From Opeltia flavorubescens (taxonomy: Eukaryota > Ascomycota > Lecanoromycetes > Teloschistales > Teloschistaceae), in NCBI GenBank assembly GCA_000442125.1, contig KE546966.1:1909471-1973470 (forward strand): a DNA stretch of 64,000 nucleotides. The letters are read 5' to 3'. Every line of letters begins with the position of its first letter. The stretch's first letter is position 1. A program made the translations under genes and the position numbers. Shown here in pieces: positions 23,101 through 33,480 of the stretch. The notes under the pieces were generated by a model, which was not told the DNA's origin, made no database searches, and saw nothing but the letters and a program-made list of their open reading frames with translations.

Positions 23101-23788
23101 GCTTATGAATATACATAGATTCGAGATACTTCATGATCAAAAGTTGGAACCAGGAAAACGTGGAAGCAGCACAACGGGATGTGAGTGTTGCATGCCCGTA
23201 GTGGCGTGGTCTTTTTCAGTCGCTCCACGAAACCTTTATCAGGCTTTACTCATGCGTACTTTTGATAGTGCATCTGGGCCACGCAATCAAAGAATCTGAA
23301 CATCCTAACAGAGGCCTTTAATTCGTGCCGTAACGTGATCTTGGTATTTTCCGTGAATGGTAGCCGAGCGTTTCAAGGTTATGTGAGTACCCAATTTTGT
23401 GCTTTCGTCTCTACTGAGTGGGTCTCATCCCGATATCTCGGATAGCTGCATACTCGGCAGTCGGCAAGATGATATTCCATGGAACTGTATATCGCTTACT
23501 TGGTGTGTCTAGGCACGCATGCAATCTTTGCCATCGCCAGACATCCCCGCCCCCGAGTGGCAGAAAGTACTCATATGGTCATCGACTGAGCCATTCCGAA
23601 TCGAATGGATCACGGTGGCGGAGACTCGCTTCCATGCGGTCGGGCATTTGAAGAACACATATAATGAAGGTCAAGCAGTCCTCATCGGGAGAGACGGGCA
23701 AGAAATCGAGGAAGGATGTGGGAGAGCATTGTGCGAGCTGATTGATGAAGCGGCAAGAGAGGAGGCGAGGTACGGGAATGGATATTGA
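20186..23788 (+). CDS. CCHC zinc-knuckle and YTH-domain RNA-binding protein
   Basis: Exons 20186-23027, 23119-23180, 23269-23382 and 23513-23788 give 1097 residues. Read without splicing, the first exon would stop at 23071 and lose the YTH domain. Residues 1-700 are disordered and polar. An Arg/Ser stretch (DRSRSPNHRPRSLSPYRK) precedes one CCHC knuckle near residue 848 (C-R-N-C-x4-H-x4-C), then RGG-like repeats. Splicing creates a full YTH domain from about residue 948: DSRYFMIKSWNQENVEAAQR, CIWATQSKNLNILTEAF, NVILVFSVNGSRAFQGYARM, PFRIEWITVAETRFHAVGHL, YNEGQAVLIGRDGQEIEEG. The m6A cage positions known from YTHDC1 (W, W, L) match W in IWATQ, W in IEWI and L in VGHL, so methyl-adenine reading in mRNA is plausible. 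Introns are 91, 88 and 130 nt. It may be a counterpart of fission-yeast Mmi1-type or plant CPSF30-YTH proteins. Confidence 0.88.
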
Positions 23789-24786
23789 GGCATTCAGTAA
23801 ATTGACGTCTCGATGAGCATCAACATAACAACAAACGAAAATTCTAGCAAAGAGCGAAGGGACTAGTTCAGTGTAGATGGTTATGAAGCTACTAATTAGC
23901 ATGTACTTACTAAACAGGTTCAGTGTCGTCAAATAGCATCACGATCTTCTACCAACGTTATATCCATTGCCCAGCCAGTTCCTCATACTAAATCCAGTCA
24001 TNGTCACGGTCAGCTTAAAAAAGGTCTACGCAACTCGAATGCCTCGCTTCCTGACTGCCATTATACAATTCACGGAGTACCTTAACTTAGGATACAGATA
24101 TTCGTTGATCTCCATGCCATTTATCGATTGTATACTGTGCGTACGTGACAATCATCCTGCATGGTGAGTGAAAGATGCAGCAAGCTCAAGTCTAAATTTC
24201 AAAATGCAATAACGGAGGAGCACTTTGCATGCTCAAAGTAAAGACTTTGGTGCTGATCGTGACTGGCACAGTATGAATCCTCGCTATCTTGGTGTCTCTG
24301 ATCCCAGTGCTATCGTACTAGACTTTCCAAAAAGGGGTTGAGATTGCCGGTTGTATCGAGCAATAGAATCGCATTTTTGATGGAAGTCACCGATGGGTAG
24401 AATCAGTACTCTGAACGGAGTGATGAGATGTGATCGGAGGAAGAGGTGAGCGGAGAGTGGCTAGAGAAGAAAGGTGGTTCAGGGACCAAAAAAGGAAACG
24501 AAACCCAAGATGTTCTAGGCCGTTGCCAAGGAACGGGGAGGGTGCATTAGTGGATCGATAGTGGGCGCTTACAGAACTTCGACATGCAGACAACTCCCAC
24601 CACGCTGCATCTCTCTCTCCAATCACACCCCGCCATCACCATGTCCTGTACCGCAATGCTTCCCTCGTCCTCTTCTCTTAATATGCGTCTCCACTTCCCT
24701 CCATCTTCTGTGTTTCGACACTCGTCGCAGACTTTCTCCTGTCACCACCATCCATGCGAATGCATTGACTCTACTAAAGCCTTACA
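23789..24786. other. intergenic with one N
   Basis: No supported gene. One ambiguous base near 24002. It holds the upstream region of the membrane-protein gene; a C/T-rich leader (about 24590-24760) directly precedes that gene's start, as in many fungal promoters. Confidence 0.5.
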
Positions 24787-26346
24787 ATGTCCAGAACATT
24801 GTATATCTTTGGAGTCTTCCACTGCTTCATCCTCTCTTCGTCGTTGTCCTTCGCTACAGCTTTGCCCAAGAGTGTCTGGGACGTCAGCATTCTCGAAGCC
24901 CCTGCTCCTTCCAGAGAGGACGGTCCACCATTATCTGCTAATTCTCTGAGGAACAAAGCCTATCTACCAGCTCAGATTGGAGGAATATTCGCTGCTTACA
25001 TCCTATCCCTTGTTGTCATCGGTACCGGCTTGCTGTTTGTTGGGCGTCGTCTACGAAGCGCTGCCCAAACCTCTCCCCAAACCTTGGCCATGGAGATGCT
25101 CAAGCCCGTCAGACCAGATGTTCCCAAGGCCTTCGACCCTTCGCCAATCACTCCTTCTACCATGAGAGACCCATACGGCCCCAGTCCAAACAGTACCCTT
25201 GACATGAAATCGAATTGGCCAAGTCCCGACAAAAGCCGTTCATCTGTAAAATGGCCTTCGGTGCAGGGGCACGCACAACGCCCGTCGCTACAAAGCAGTA
25301 TTGTGACCTTTGACGAGAGTGTGATTGAAGAAGACAAGAACAAAAATCAGCATGAAATGGAGCGCCTTTATGCCGCCGTCATGGAGCACGACGAATTGAA
25401 ATCGACCGGTTCCCTACCGCCAAAAGAGACGTTGCAGCCACAGCATCCACCTGAGCTTCAGCATCTCCGCAACAATGGTATACCATCCGGACCGGCATCC
25501 CCACCCTTACGAGGGGATACAAAGTCACCTGCTCGAACTTTAACCACATCTCCTCAGAAATCCGTCAGACCTTCACCCATCATGACTCACAGCCGCAACT
25601 CTTCCCGCTCATCTTTTGGTAGCTTCGGCAAGAAGCGTGGCATTCGAAATCTACCCATTTCACCCCCTATGGGATCACCCGATCTTGTGGCTGAGAATCT
25701 GGGTCATTATGCCGAAACTGAACCACTCAGCCCGAGGCTATATGAGCCTGGACCTCCTCCACCAACACCTCCAGCACGAGAGGCTCGGGCTCAGAAGATT
25801 CAACAGGAACAACTTGAAGCATCCCGGCTCAGTTCGAGGCAGGGCAGCTTCCGTGAGGCTGCCCGCACCCCACGTACCCCTGTGTTTGAGACGGTGCCTG
25901 AGAAAAGCGAACTCACCCAAGCGCCAACGACCGATGTCGCCTTCCAGCACTCCAGCCCTCCCAAAAGCAAGCGTGCTCCGGCTCCTCTTTCCCTCAAAAC
26001 ACAATCCTCCGCCGGTTCCACTGGCGCTCTTCCTCTCCGCAGCGCTCCTTTGCCATTCCGCAATCTCAACTCTTCCCGAGCAAATACGGACCGCCCGCCT
26101 TCAATGATCAAAGCTACAGTACTCGAGCGCAAAGTGCCGGATCATCGACTGGGTACCCCGAGGACTGGTGTTCCAGCCACGCCGTACAGTCCATACATGC
26201 CTTTCACACCAATGACGCCAATGACGCCAAGTCGTTTGGTGACGAGGGAGGAGCGAAAAAAGAAGGAAAGGGAAGAAGGGAGACGGGTTGCGACGATTGA
26301 CGATAAAGTGGAGGAGGAGAGCGAAATGTGGGGTGACGGTTATTGA
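24787..26346 (+). CDS. single-pass membrane protein, Pro/Ser-rich cytoplasmic tail
   Basis: One exon, 519 residues. The N-terminus is a clear signal peptide (LYIFGVFHCFILSSSLSFAT, cut near ATA-LP). A short luminal part follows, then one transmembrane helix about residues 62-86 (IGGIFAAYILSLVVIGTGLL) followed by a basic stop (GRRLR). The 430-residue tail is rich in Pro/Ser with many SP/TP sites (NLPISPPMGSPD; ARTPRTPVF; FTPMTPMTPSR) and one acidic helix (EMERLYAAVMEHDEL). This topology, type I with a long phosphorylatable tail, resembles fungal plasma-membrane scaffold or sensor proteins, but I do not recognise a named family. Start chosen at the ATG that gives the signal peptide. Confidence 0.7.
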   Translation: MSRTLYIFGVFHCFILSSSLSFATALPKSVWDVSILEAPAPSREDGPPLSANSLRNKAYLPAQIGGIFAAYILSLVVIGTGLLFVGRRLRSAAQTSPQTLAMEMLKPVRPDVPKAFDPSPITPSTMRDPYGPSPNSTLDMKSNWPSPDKSRSSVKWPSVQGHAQRPSLQSSIVTFDESVIEEDKNKNQHEMERLYAAVMEHDELKSTGSLPPKETLQPQHPPELQHLRNNGIPSGPASPPLRGDTKSPARTLTTSPQKSVRPSPIMTHSRNSSRSSFGSFGKKRGIRNLPISPPMGSPDLVAENLGHYAETEPLSPRLYEPGPPPPTPPAREARAQKIQQEQLEASRLSSRQGSFREAARTPRTPVFETVPEKSELTQAPTTDVAFQHSSPPKSKRAPAPLSLKTQSSAGSTGALPLRSAPLPFRNLNSSRANTDRPPSMIKATVLERKVPDHRLGTPRTGVPATPYSPYMPFTPMTPMTPSRLVTREERKKKEREEGRRVATIDDKVEEESEMWGDGY

Positions 26347-26744
26347 TAAGGTGCGTAGCAATTTGTACATATAGTAGTTTCATGAATAGATGATGAAGGA
26401 TGGAAGTGGACTGGTCAAGCGATTTGATAATCCTGATCAATCAAGTAGAAAGCGAAAGCCATCAATGGCTTTATTTCTTAGCTACGACTCTGTACTTTAT
26501 TCCTTTACTACAAGATTTTTCTCTAAAACAATGACTCAGCATTATGCTTCATGGTTGTTCCATGATGCTCTTCATAAATATCCATTTCGTTTTACAGAAC
26601 CAGGTCTTCCCACCTTTCCTCATCCTTTATTCCCGCGTCAAATATTAGCAGCAGTACAAACACCAGAAACTTTGCTCCTATCGCATACCCATCCACCTCC
26701 CACACGACCGCTACCTAGACTTCCCTACAACATCAAAACCAACC
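26347..26744. other. intergenic
   Basis: Between two genes on the plus strand. The last 130 bp are C/T-rich, consistent with a promoter/leader for the small gene that follows. Confidence 0.5.
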
Positions 26745-27251
26745 ATGTCCTCCAGCTCTTCATCCTCTCCCCCACCCTGCCCCGCTGCCGAAAACCTAGC
26801 AGAAGCCATATCCTTCAAGTCCAAGAAGAAAATCCCAAGTACAGTCACCTACCTGCATCCGCAGCAGCAACAGCCCTTCTCATCCCAGCAGGACCCAGGA
26901 AGTCAGAACCCGAAGAGCACATCCATCGATCCAGTGAAATACACAACCTGGGGCCCGAAAACGGTATTCTACGCCGTCGATTCCTCCTCCTCTAAACCGA
27001 AAAAGAAACATCATATCTCCAAATCGAAATCGAAATCTAAGGAAGAAGAAGATGGAGGGGAGACGAAATTTGAGAAATGGACGATGAGTGGGAGTGAGGA
27101 GGTGCAGACTACAGAGACCACGGAGGTTTTGGGGTTGGAGGAGGGAGGGGGCGTGAAGAGGACTTGGGTTTTGACTAGTATGGTTAAGGTTGTGGGGGTG
27201 GAGAGGGGGGTTGATGCTAAGGAGGTGGTTGTTGAGAGTGAGGGGGAGTGA
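26745..27251 (+). CDS. small hypothetical protein, Ser-rich N-terminus
   Basis: 168 residues in one exon, starting MSSSSSSSPPPCPAAENLAE. A middle part around residues 28-75 (KKKIPSTVTYLHPQQQQ; DPVKYTTWGPKTVFYAVDSS) looks ordered and could be a small beta structure. A basic run (KPKKKHHISKSKSKSKEEED) and a hydrophilic C-terminal segment follow (KFEKWTMSGSEEVQTTETTE; RTWVLTSMVKVVGV). No signal peptide, membrane helix or known domain. The C-terminal half is written in very G-rich codons. The frame, start context and composition favour a real gene, but there is no family evidence. Confidence 0.5.
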   Translation: MSSSSSSSPPPCPAAENLAEAISFKSKKKIPSTVTYLHPQQQQPFSSQQDPGSQNPKSTSIDPVKYTTWGPKTVFYAVDSSSSKPKKKHHISKSKSKSKEEEDGGETKFEKWTMSGSEEVQTTETTEVLGLEEGGGVKRTWVLTSMVKVVGVERGVDAKEVVVESEGE

Positions 27252-27918
27252 GAGGGGGGTGGGTAGAAGATGGGGGAGAAGGGTGTGTGGGGGGCGATGA
27301 AATCGAGGTAGGGGATTGTAGACAGGGGATTGAGAAGGGGGAGGGGGAAGAAGGAAGATATGCTTGCTTGCTTGCGGCTTTGCTTTTTTTTTGCTTGGGC
27401 TTTAAAGGGATCATCTTTAGAAGGGTTATAGAAAGGAAATTGGGATTGAATGTGCGATGTCGCCTGTCAACTTGCGAGATTAGTATTTAAAAAATTTGTA
27501 CATTGATCGATAGAATTTATGCTGGAGATCAAGGGCACTCCTGCCACCCTCTCACATTTGGTTGAGTAAAAAAAACATATCCAAAAGCCAAAAAGGGTTA
27601 TGGAGTATATCAAAGTGCCGAAATCTAGCCAGCGCTGAGTCCTTTTAAGACCGTTTTTCCCGTCTCTGAAACACAAGATGTCGGCAAGAGTGATTTCTAC
27701 AGGACTTTTCACATTAAAAGAACTAATCATTATCAAAATGCATTGACTGCAAACTTCAATCTCACAGGAAATCCGCACCAACCTTACAGCCAAGCTACAC
27801 AGCTTAGACTCTTCATAAACTCGCTCGCAGTATGCATGTGATTACCATTCCAGTATCACAGCTTCTCACTATCTTCACTCCCTGCTTTCCCCTTCTCCTT
27901 CGCCGTTCCCCTTCCCCT
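27252..27918. other. intergenic, G-run-rich left part
   Basis: The plus strand from about 27240 to 27355 is dominated by G runs of 3-8 with purines, then a (TGCT)n-like tract near 27361 and a T9 run near 27386. Nothing coding. The right part is AT-rich. Confidence 0.6.
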
Positions 27919-28164
27919 TCACCTCCCCCCTGGACCCCCCTTCTTACTCACCACCGTCACCCTTCTCTTCTTCCACCCTTTCCACGAATACGCCCCACAA
28001 CCCCCCTTACAAACCCCACCTTCCCCCATACCCACCATCTCAGCGTCGAAAGTTGTACAATTACAGTAACCACAAGTACCACATATAGGATGACGACAGT
28101 AGGTGCAGGCGCAGTCGTAGTGTCCGTTTTCGTGGGTGCAGACGCAGCAGAGCCAGTTTACCAT
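27919..28164 (-). CDS. small Cys-rich putative zinc-binding protein
   Basis: 81 residues. It has ten Cys and two His in its first half: NWLCCVCTHENGHYDC, then CTYCRHPICGTCGYCNC, plus a later C-x3-C. The C-x2-C pairs around W-L-C-C-x-C and C-x2-C-x-H-x2-C-x2-C suggest one or two zinc sites of RanBP2/RING-like spacing. Similar short fungal proteins starting W-x-C-C-x-C are common and uncharacterised. The tail is Gly/Lys-rich. No signal peptide. Start is the only sensible ATG. Small size keeps confidence moderate. Confidence 0.55.
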   Translation of the reverse strand: MVNWLCCVCTHENGHYDCACTYCRHPICGTCGYCNCTTFDAEMVGMGEGGVCKGGCGAYSWKGWKKRRVTVVSKKGGPGGR

Positions 28165-28987
28165 TTTCGTTGTGTGGGCTTTGGGGTTTTGTTGTAGGTG
28201 GTTGGGGGGTATGTGGTGTCTGCGGATAGGTTTGCAGGTATGGAGGGAATTGGAGTATAATCGTATGTGGTATTTCGGGAAATGTGAGATTACTGTAGGA
28301 GAAGAATAAAATTGAGTTCGTAGATGTACTTAAAGCGTGTGGTGAAGGGGAGTTTGTGGGTGACGCATCTGAATTGTTTCTGTGTTTGATTGGGGGTGAT
28401 GAGGTAGCTGGCTTTGATGGTATGAAAATTCAAAGGGGGAAGTCTTTTTACAGGGCGCATGCTTTTGAGAACCAAATGGCATGTAGAAAAGAGGTATGAA
28501 TCTTTGAGAGGAGATGAAGGGATTGTTTCATGGTTTCGAGAGAGAGAGAGTCATGGATCATGCGATCTTCTATTGAATTTTTCTCAATCTTCGTAAGACC
28601 CATGGCAACTTTTCCAGTGACTAAATAAGAGATCATGGATAGTTCTCAAAGCGGATGACCGAAGAGTAAAGAAACAAATTAGTCTAACTTCTTCACATAT
28701 CCTTTGAATATCTCGTCAGAGCTATCCGTTGGAACGACAGTTCATAGGTTCTGGAGACAGTCTACTGTTTTTTGGTTCGTAGCATAAAGCGTCGCCAACC
28801 TAGCAAGATGGCAGAGAAACGGATTAATGGAATTTATATGAAATCTGTCAATACTTCCAATTTGACTAGTGTCGACGAGTTGAACACTTGCTTAGATATG
28901 TATAAATTCTTGTATTTTATGGATCATGACAGGCTGACCTGCATCTCGTCTGCCCCGATGTTTTTTCTTATCTTCCGTCTCTGTGAG
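28165..28987. other. intergenic
   Basis: No supported gene. It holds the upstream region of the Cys-rich gene and the 3' flank of the hydrolase. (GA)n-like short run near 28538. Confidence 0.5.
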
Positions 28988-30013
28988 TCATGCCTTCTGC
29001 CATTTATCAACGAAAGAGATCAATGCTTTGGCGACTTCTTCTGGATGCGAGGCACTCAGGAAATGCTGTCCATGCTCGATAGTCTTTAATTCAGCGGAAG
29101 GCGAGTCAACAAAGAGTTTGATTTCTTGCTCAGCGTTAGCGGCAGAGTAGACCGCATCATCGGTTCCCTAGATGATTGGTCAGAAATGTAGCAATGGCGA
29201 CGGGAATATTGACGAGGAAGAGGTCCTTACATGCAACCACATGACAAGACATTTCACGTCAAAGAGTCTCCCCAGAAGCCCATCCCTTTCTTTCAAATTG
29301 ATAGCGGCCATACGTGCTCTTCGCCGCCCATCATCGCCCCGATAATTCGATTTGATGGTTTTGACCCAGAATTCCCTGACGGTTTGATCGCAGTGCTTCC
29401 CAAATCCGATATCAATCAAAAAATTGCAGTACTCATCCTCAGGCTCGAAATCTGGTGTGGGTGTCTTAGAGGTCCAGGCATCGATGCTGTCGCTCAAGAG
29501 GGACGGGCCATTCCAGCAGCCTAGCGAGCGTGTGCGTTCGGATTCGTAGTCGAGAGAGGTGCCGAGGGGTATTATACCTTCGATCTAGAACAATCGACCC
29601 TTTCAATTTCTGACCAAAAGCAGTCCGGGGAATTGAAGAAGTCGACATACTTTGTCTGGGGCTAACAATGCCATTCTCACAGTAATCCAGCCGCCCTGAC
29701 TTGTTCCCAGTACGAAAGCCTTGTCCACGCCCAATGCTTCCATGACTTGCAGATTCATGATGGCAGTATCCCAGTAAGTGAAATTCTCAGACTTGGTACG
29801 GGTTTGGCCATGACCAAGGAGCTCAATGGCTAGAAGATTCATTTTCGAGGTGATGGCTGTATTCTGGTACTGGCTCTGGTAAAGGTCAGAAGAGGTGGTG
29901 AAGGAATTGACGAGTACAAGTGTCGGCTTTGATGCATCATAAGGCAAGGGCATCTGATATCCAGCGGTGATGCCGCCCAGGTGCGAAACTTGAATTGTCT
30001 TGGTGTTAGACAT
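28988..30013 (-). CDS. alpha/beta hydrolase-fold protein
   Basis: Exons 29651-30013, 29231-29584 and 28988-29167 (introns 66 and 63 nt) give 298 residues. The fold's landmarks are in order: oxyanion strand PTLVLVNSFTTSSDLYQSQY, nucleophile elbow LGTSQGG (Ser about residue 105), acid strand MWLHGTDDAVY made by the second splice (Asp about 242), and catalytic His in EHGQHFL (about 274). The cap domain between them contains DEYCNFLIDIGFGKHC. It resembles small cytosolic esterase/lactonase-type hydrolases (3-oxoadipate enol-lactonase-like); the substrate cannot be told. No signal peptide. It lies in the gene-poor stretch with the secreted protein and the P450, but spacing over 1 kb argues against a tight cluster. 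Confidence 0.85.
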
Positions 30014-31023
30014 GATGCTGTTCGAATTGCAGGACCTGCACTGAAGTGGTCTTTTGCAGATTATGGAAGGACTTTGCTCGGTGTATTGTATGATCACTAG
30101 TCCGAATACTTCTTCCCCTCATCCACAATGCCGAGCCATACGCAAGAAAAGGTGGGACCAAATCCATGATTGGAGTCGATGTAGCAAAGATGGAAACCCT
30201 TCTACCCGGAAGAGGGGGGTGGTCAAAGTATGGCATAAGGGTCAAGCCCTAGCCCTGCGTGTCAAGTTTCCTCGGTTGTGCCACCAAACTTTCTCGCCAT
30301 CATCATAACTCATAGTCAGCGAGTCAGCCAATGAATTACAGCAGTACAACGACAAAGGACTACGATCATATCAAGCTGTGATTAATTAATAGCTAGCTTA
30401 TCACGGCTGTTTTCATCTTTTCCCATCCGTCCTCTCAATGCCAGACGTGGATGCAGGATCCAGGACCCAACTTGTGCCCCCTTAATTTATAAGGAACTCC
30501 ATGTAAAATATCATCTTCTTCATCTTCGACGGCAGATTCTGTACCTTCGTATATATACAAATAAATGTTGTATCTGACCGCATTGCTCACCTCGATCTCA
30601 GTGTAGTCCCAGATATTTCAGCGATAAATCTCATCCACCTTGATTTTATTTTAATATTCCATGTGTCTTTTCTTTGATATTCCCGTATCTTCACAGGAAC
30701 TCAAAGCTCTTTTCTCGTCCGATATCATCCATTTCTTCTGCTAGGTTGACCCAGTTATCATTTTGTACATACTCGTTGATGCTGGCTTTGAAGTGGATGT
30801 AGCAACTGCCTCTCTCTCATCGATTGTCTCAACCATATGCTGCACCGGTGGAGTACTTTGCTGCTTAAGCTTTGCCAAGATTAATGGCTTTAAAGCGAGT
30901 TGCGCCCTCTAATTTCCAGACGATGGAACTCATGGCTTGCTGGGTATTGGGAAAACCTTCCAGTGTTTGGATTGGTTTCAAGTAAGTTGGTGAAGGAATG
31001 CCGTAGTGGATCGACGAGTACTA
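30014..31023. other. intergenic
   Basis: 1 kb without a supported gene. AT-rich, with a TATATATA-like run near 30549 and TTAATTAATAGCTAGCT near 30380. It should hold the hydrolase promoter. Confidence 0.5.
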
Positions 31024-31599
31024 CTAAAATTTGGTACGCCAAAAGCTACCCTTGAAGAACGACTTCGTTCCCGTTGCGGTTCTCTCTACAACGGCAACGA
31101 GATCGGCTGAAAGAATTAGCAGGTTTTCCCATGACGAGCTTCTGTGGGAGCTTACGGTCGACCATTATACTCCCCGCGATTCGATCTGCTGCCACGTCCG
31201 TGCAATTTGATATGACGCTCTCGAACGCCCTGAAAACGTCCACATAAGTGGTATTATGATCAAATGTGTCCTTACCCATGGCATCGAATTGGACAACAAG
31301 CACACAAGTACCTGGATGAAGGCGAGTCAGCACTTTATAGCCAGTCTCATTTCCCGAATGTTGATTAACAAAGTGATCCTACCTGAAACCCAAATTTTCA
31401 CTGGACCCTTCCTGATTGCAGTTGGCCAGCCCACCAAGCCGGTGTCATTGCGAACTCTGGGTAGGAGTCTTCGACAATCGGACACTTTTGCGAATCCGCT
31501 GGGCTGTCCGCCGCACATGCCAGAAAACGCCTCATTTGCACTTGCAATACCGAGGAGGAGCAAGAGGAGCAAGGTAGATAAGGACGGATATGGTAGCAT
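31024..31599 (-). CDS. small secreted cysteine-containing protein (candidate effector)
   Basis: Exons 31383-31599, 31156-31311 and 31024-31106 give 151 residues. Signal peptide: MLPYPSLSTLLLLLLLGIAS, likely cut after ASA. The mature part has four Cys (29, 42, 75, 109), which could form two disulfides, and three N-glycosylation sites (NDT, NTT, NCT). The splices produce VKIWVSGTCVLVVQFDAMG and IAGSIMVDPDLVAVVERTAT, both ordered-looking, whereas the unspliced frames stop early; this supports the model. Introns are 71 and 49 nt (GTAGGA..CAG; GTAAGC..CAG). No known domain. Size, secretion and Cys content fit a fungal secreted effector-like protein; any role in host or microbial interaction is inference. 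Confidence 0.75.
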
Positions 31600-33480
31600 A
31601 CTTGAGAGCACTAGAACACAGTCCTGGCCAATCAAGCGAATTGATCCACTTTCCAATCAGAGTAGAGGCATTGATGGTTACTTTTCGCGCAAGAAAGCCT
31701 GACAAGTTTGGGATCAGGCTGAATCTTTGGTTTTCGGGAGTTATATGTACCAAATTCGTCGCATCGGGCAGGTACGCGCACAGGTCCAAGCTTGTTCATG
31801 TTTTCCCGCTTTCTGCGTGTTTCCCTTCCCGAGGGCAGATTTTATTATCCGCGAAACGCTGGCAAGGTTGACACGGGTTTGGATCATTCTTGGAGCGCGG
31901 GAGAAAGTTCTCGATTCTTGGGCGATTGGTTGCCCATTCATGTACTACAGCCACTATAAAACCTCTACAATCTTGTTCAGGTTGTCCGAGGATCGTGTTT
32001 CAAATTGATTCTCAATTGGACCCAACATGTGGCTCAGCACATATGCCATTCTATATAAACTTTAAGTTGTAGGAGGATTGGGAAATATCGACGAGGCCCT
32101 AAGTAGACTGTAAGTGGGATCAGTGGGAGACCGTTGGGAATGAATAAGCAGGACATGTGGTCTCTGTTCGGACCACAAAACGCTAGCCAATTCAGTGGGC
32201 AAGAAGACACCTACCTCACCCTCACGAGCCGCACCCAACATCATCCCTGCCATCTTACTTGTATTCTTCCATTTCTGCTACACCACCTTAGTGCTTAGAT
32301 CTAGCACGAGTATCAACCAAAGTAATTCTGCACATGATGAGCTCACAATGAAGATACAGCCACAACGATTATTACTTCGTCTGCCGCTTTATCCCATCCC
32401 AGGTCACGCCTGGCACTCAAAAGCTTGGCGCATTTCTCCGTATACTACTGTAAAAGAATTCATACTCTTTTTATCCTAATATAGTAATTATAATGCTCTA
32501 TGTTTAAATTTGGATACGCGATCCAGTAGATGTTATTGTTCTATAGTTGATTTCGATTTAGTATACATCCAAAAAAGCTACGAGAAGCAGAGGTGGTGGA
32601 ATAACCCCTAACCCCTAGCCAAGCCTTTTAGTGCCATGACCTGGGATAGGATAGCGTGTAACTCCATCACTGCGGCAGCTGTTAGCACACCTCGTACGAA
32701 CATCAAACAGTCTTTAATGCCGAGGCTGCAGCATAAACACTAGAATACCCTGCTAAAGATCCGGACCTTCGCCCTATTGGCCAGTAGGGTCTCGAATCAT
32801 CAGGCTAGTTATTGCTTTGTAGACATTCGGATCCATTTGTATGTAGTATTCCTTCGCTTACGGAAGATTGCACCGCTCCGCGGAGCGTTATTCAATTCAA
32901 AGCAGTGTAGAACGAGATCTACTTGTTCTACGCAGATGCCCGTCGTTCATCGGGCACAATGCTGGCAGTCGGCGTCCTACCGACTGTTTGGCGGTTGCGC
33001 GGCTCATCTTATGTTCCATATATCGGTATCTCAGCGATTGAGGCCAGAATTCATTGGTACAGCGACTTGTTCTCAATAATGTTCGCATCATCAAGCACAT
33101 CCCTTCCAGATGGTTTACTTTCCCTCCTTTTTTTTCGTTTTTTCCTCTTTCTTGGGTGATTGAAATAAATGACTGAACCAACAGCGACTTCGATGAGCTA
33201 CTCTAACAAAAAACTTCATTTACAATAATTCTTCAGGACAGCCGCCCCACCATTTCGGGAGAGCAGCGAATTAAGGCAGACGCCGGTTCGTTAAAAGCCA
33301 CAAATACTCTTGTTTCACTACTTTTACTGTGCTATAAAACAATATCGAGCAAGTAAGAAAGTTCGGATGCTATCCAAACCTCATGCGGAATAATCTCTGG
33401 GCCGACGACCCTCCGTATTTCCAATGAATCGACCCCCTCGGGAGGTTTCATTCTTCATGGCTCCATTAGAGATCATGATC
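31600..33480. other. gene-free 1.9 kb between secreted protein and P450
   Basis: No gene supported on either strand. It contains the secreted protein's upstream region, an isolated TATATAAA at about 32052, and the hairpin-dense stretch described separately. Confidence 0.55.
32852..32986. repeat. tandem array of short inverted repeats (hairpin cluster)
   Basis: Consecutive stem-loops without overlap: 32852-32866 (CTTC/GAAG, weak); 32874-32887, a 14-bp perfect palindrome CGCTCCGCGGAGCG; 32907-32931, 10-bp stem GTAGAACGAG/CTTGTTCTAC with one G-T wobble and a 5-nt loop; 32937-32956, 6 bp around GCCCG/CGGGC; 32966-32986, 7 bp CAGTCGG/CCGACTG with a 7-nt loop. Further palindromes lie just left (TCGTACGA near 32693, GCTGCAGC near 32725, CCCTATTGGCCAGTAGGG at 32772-32789). 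Structure is seen; identity (structured RNA, transposon remnant, organelle-type GC cluster) is unknown. Confidence 0.6.

Noticed and set aside
32877-32884. TCCGCGGA as a pleiotropic drug-response element (Pdr1/Pdr3-type site)
   Set aside because: The octamer matches the yeast element, but it is the centre of a longer palindrome in a hairpin array far from any start codon, so a regulatory reading is not supported.
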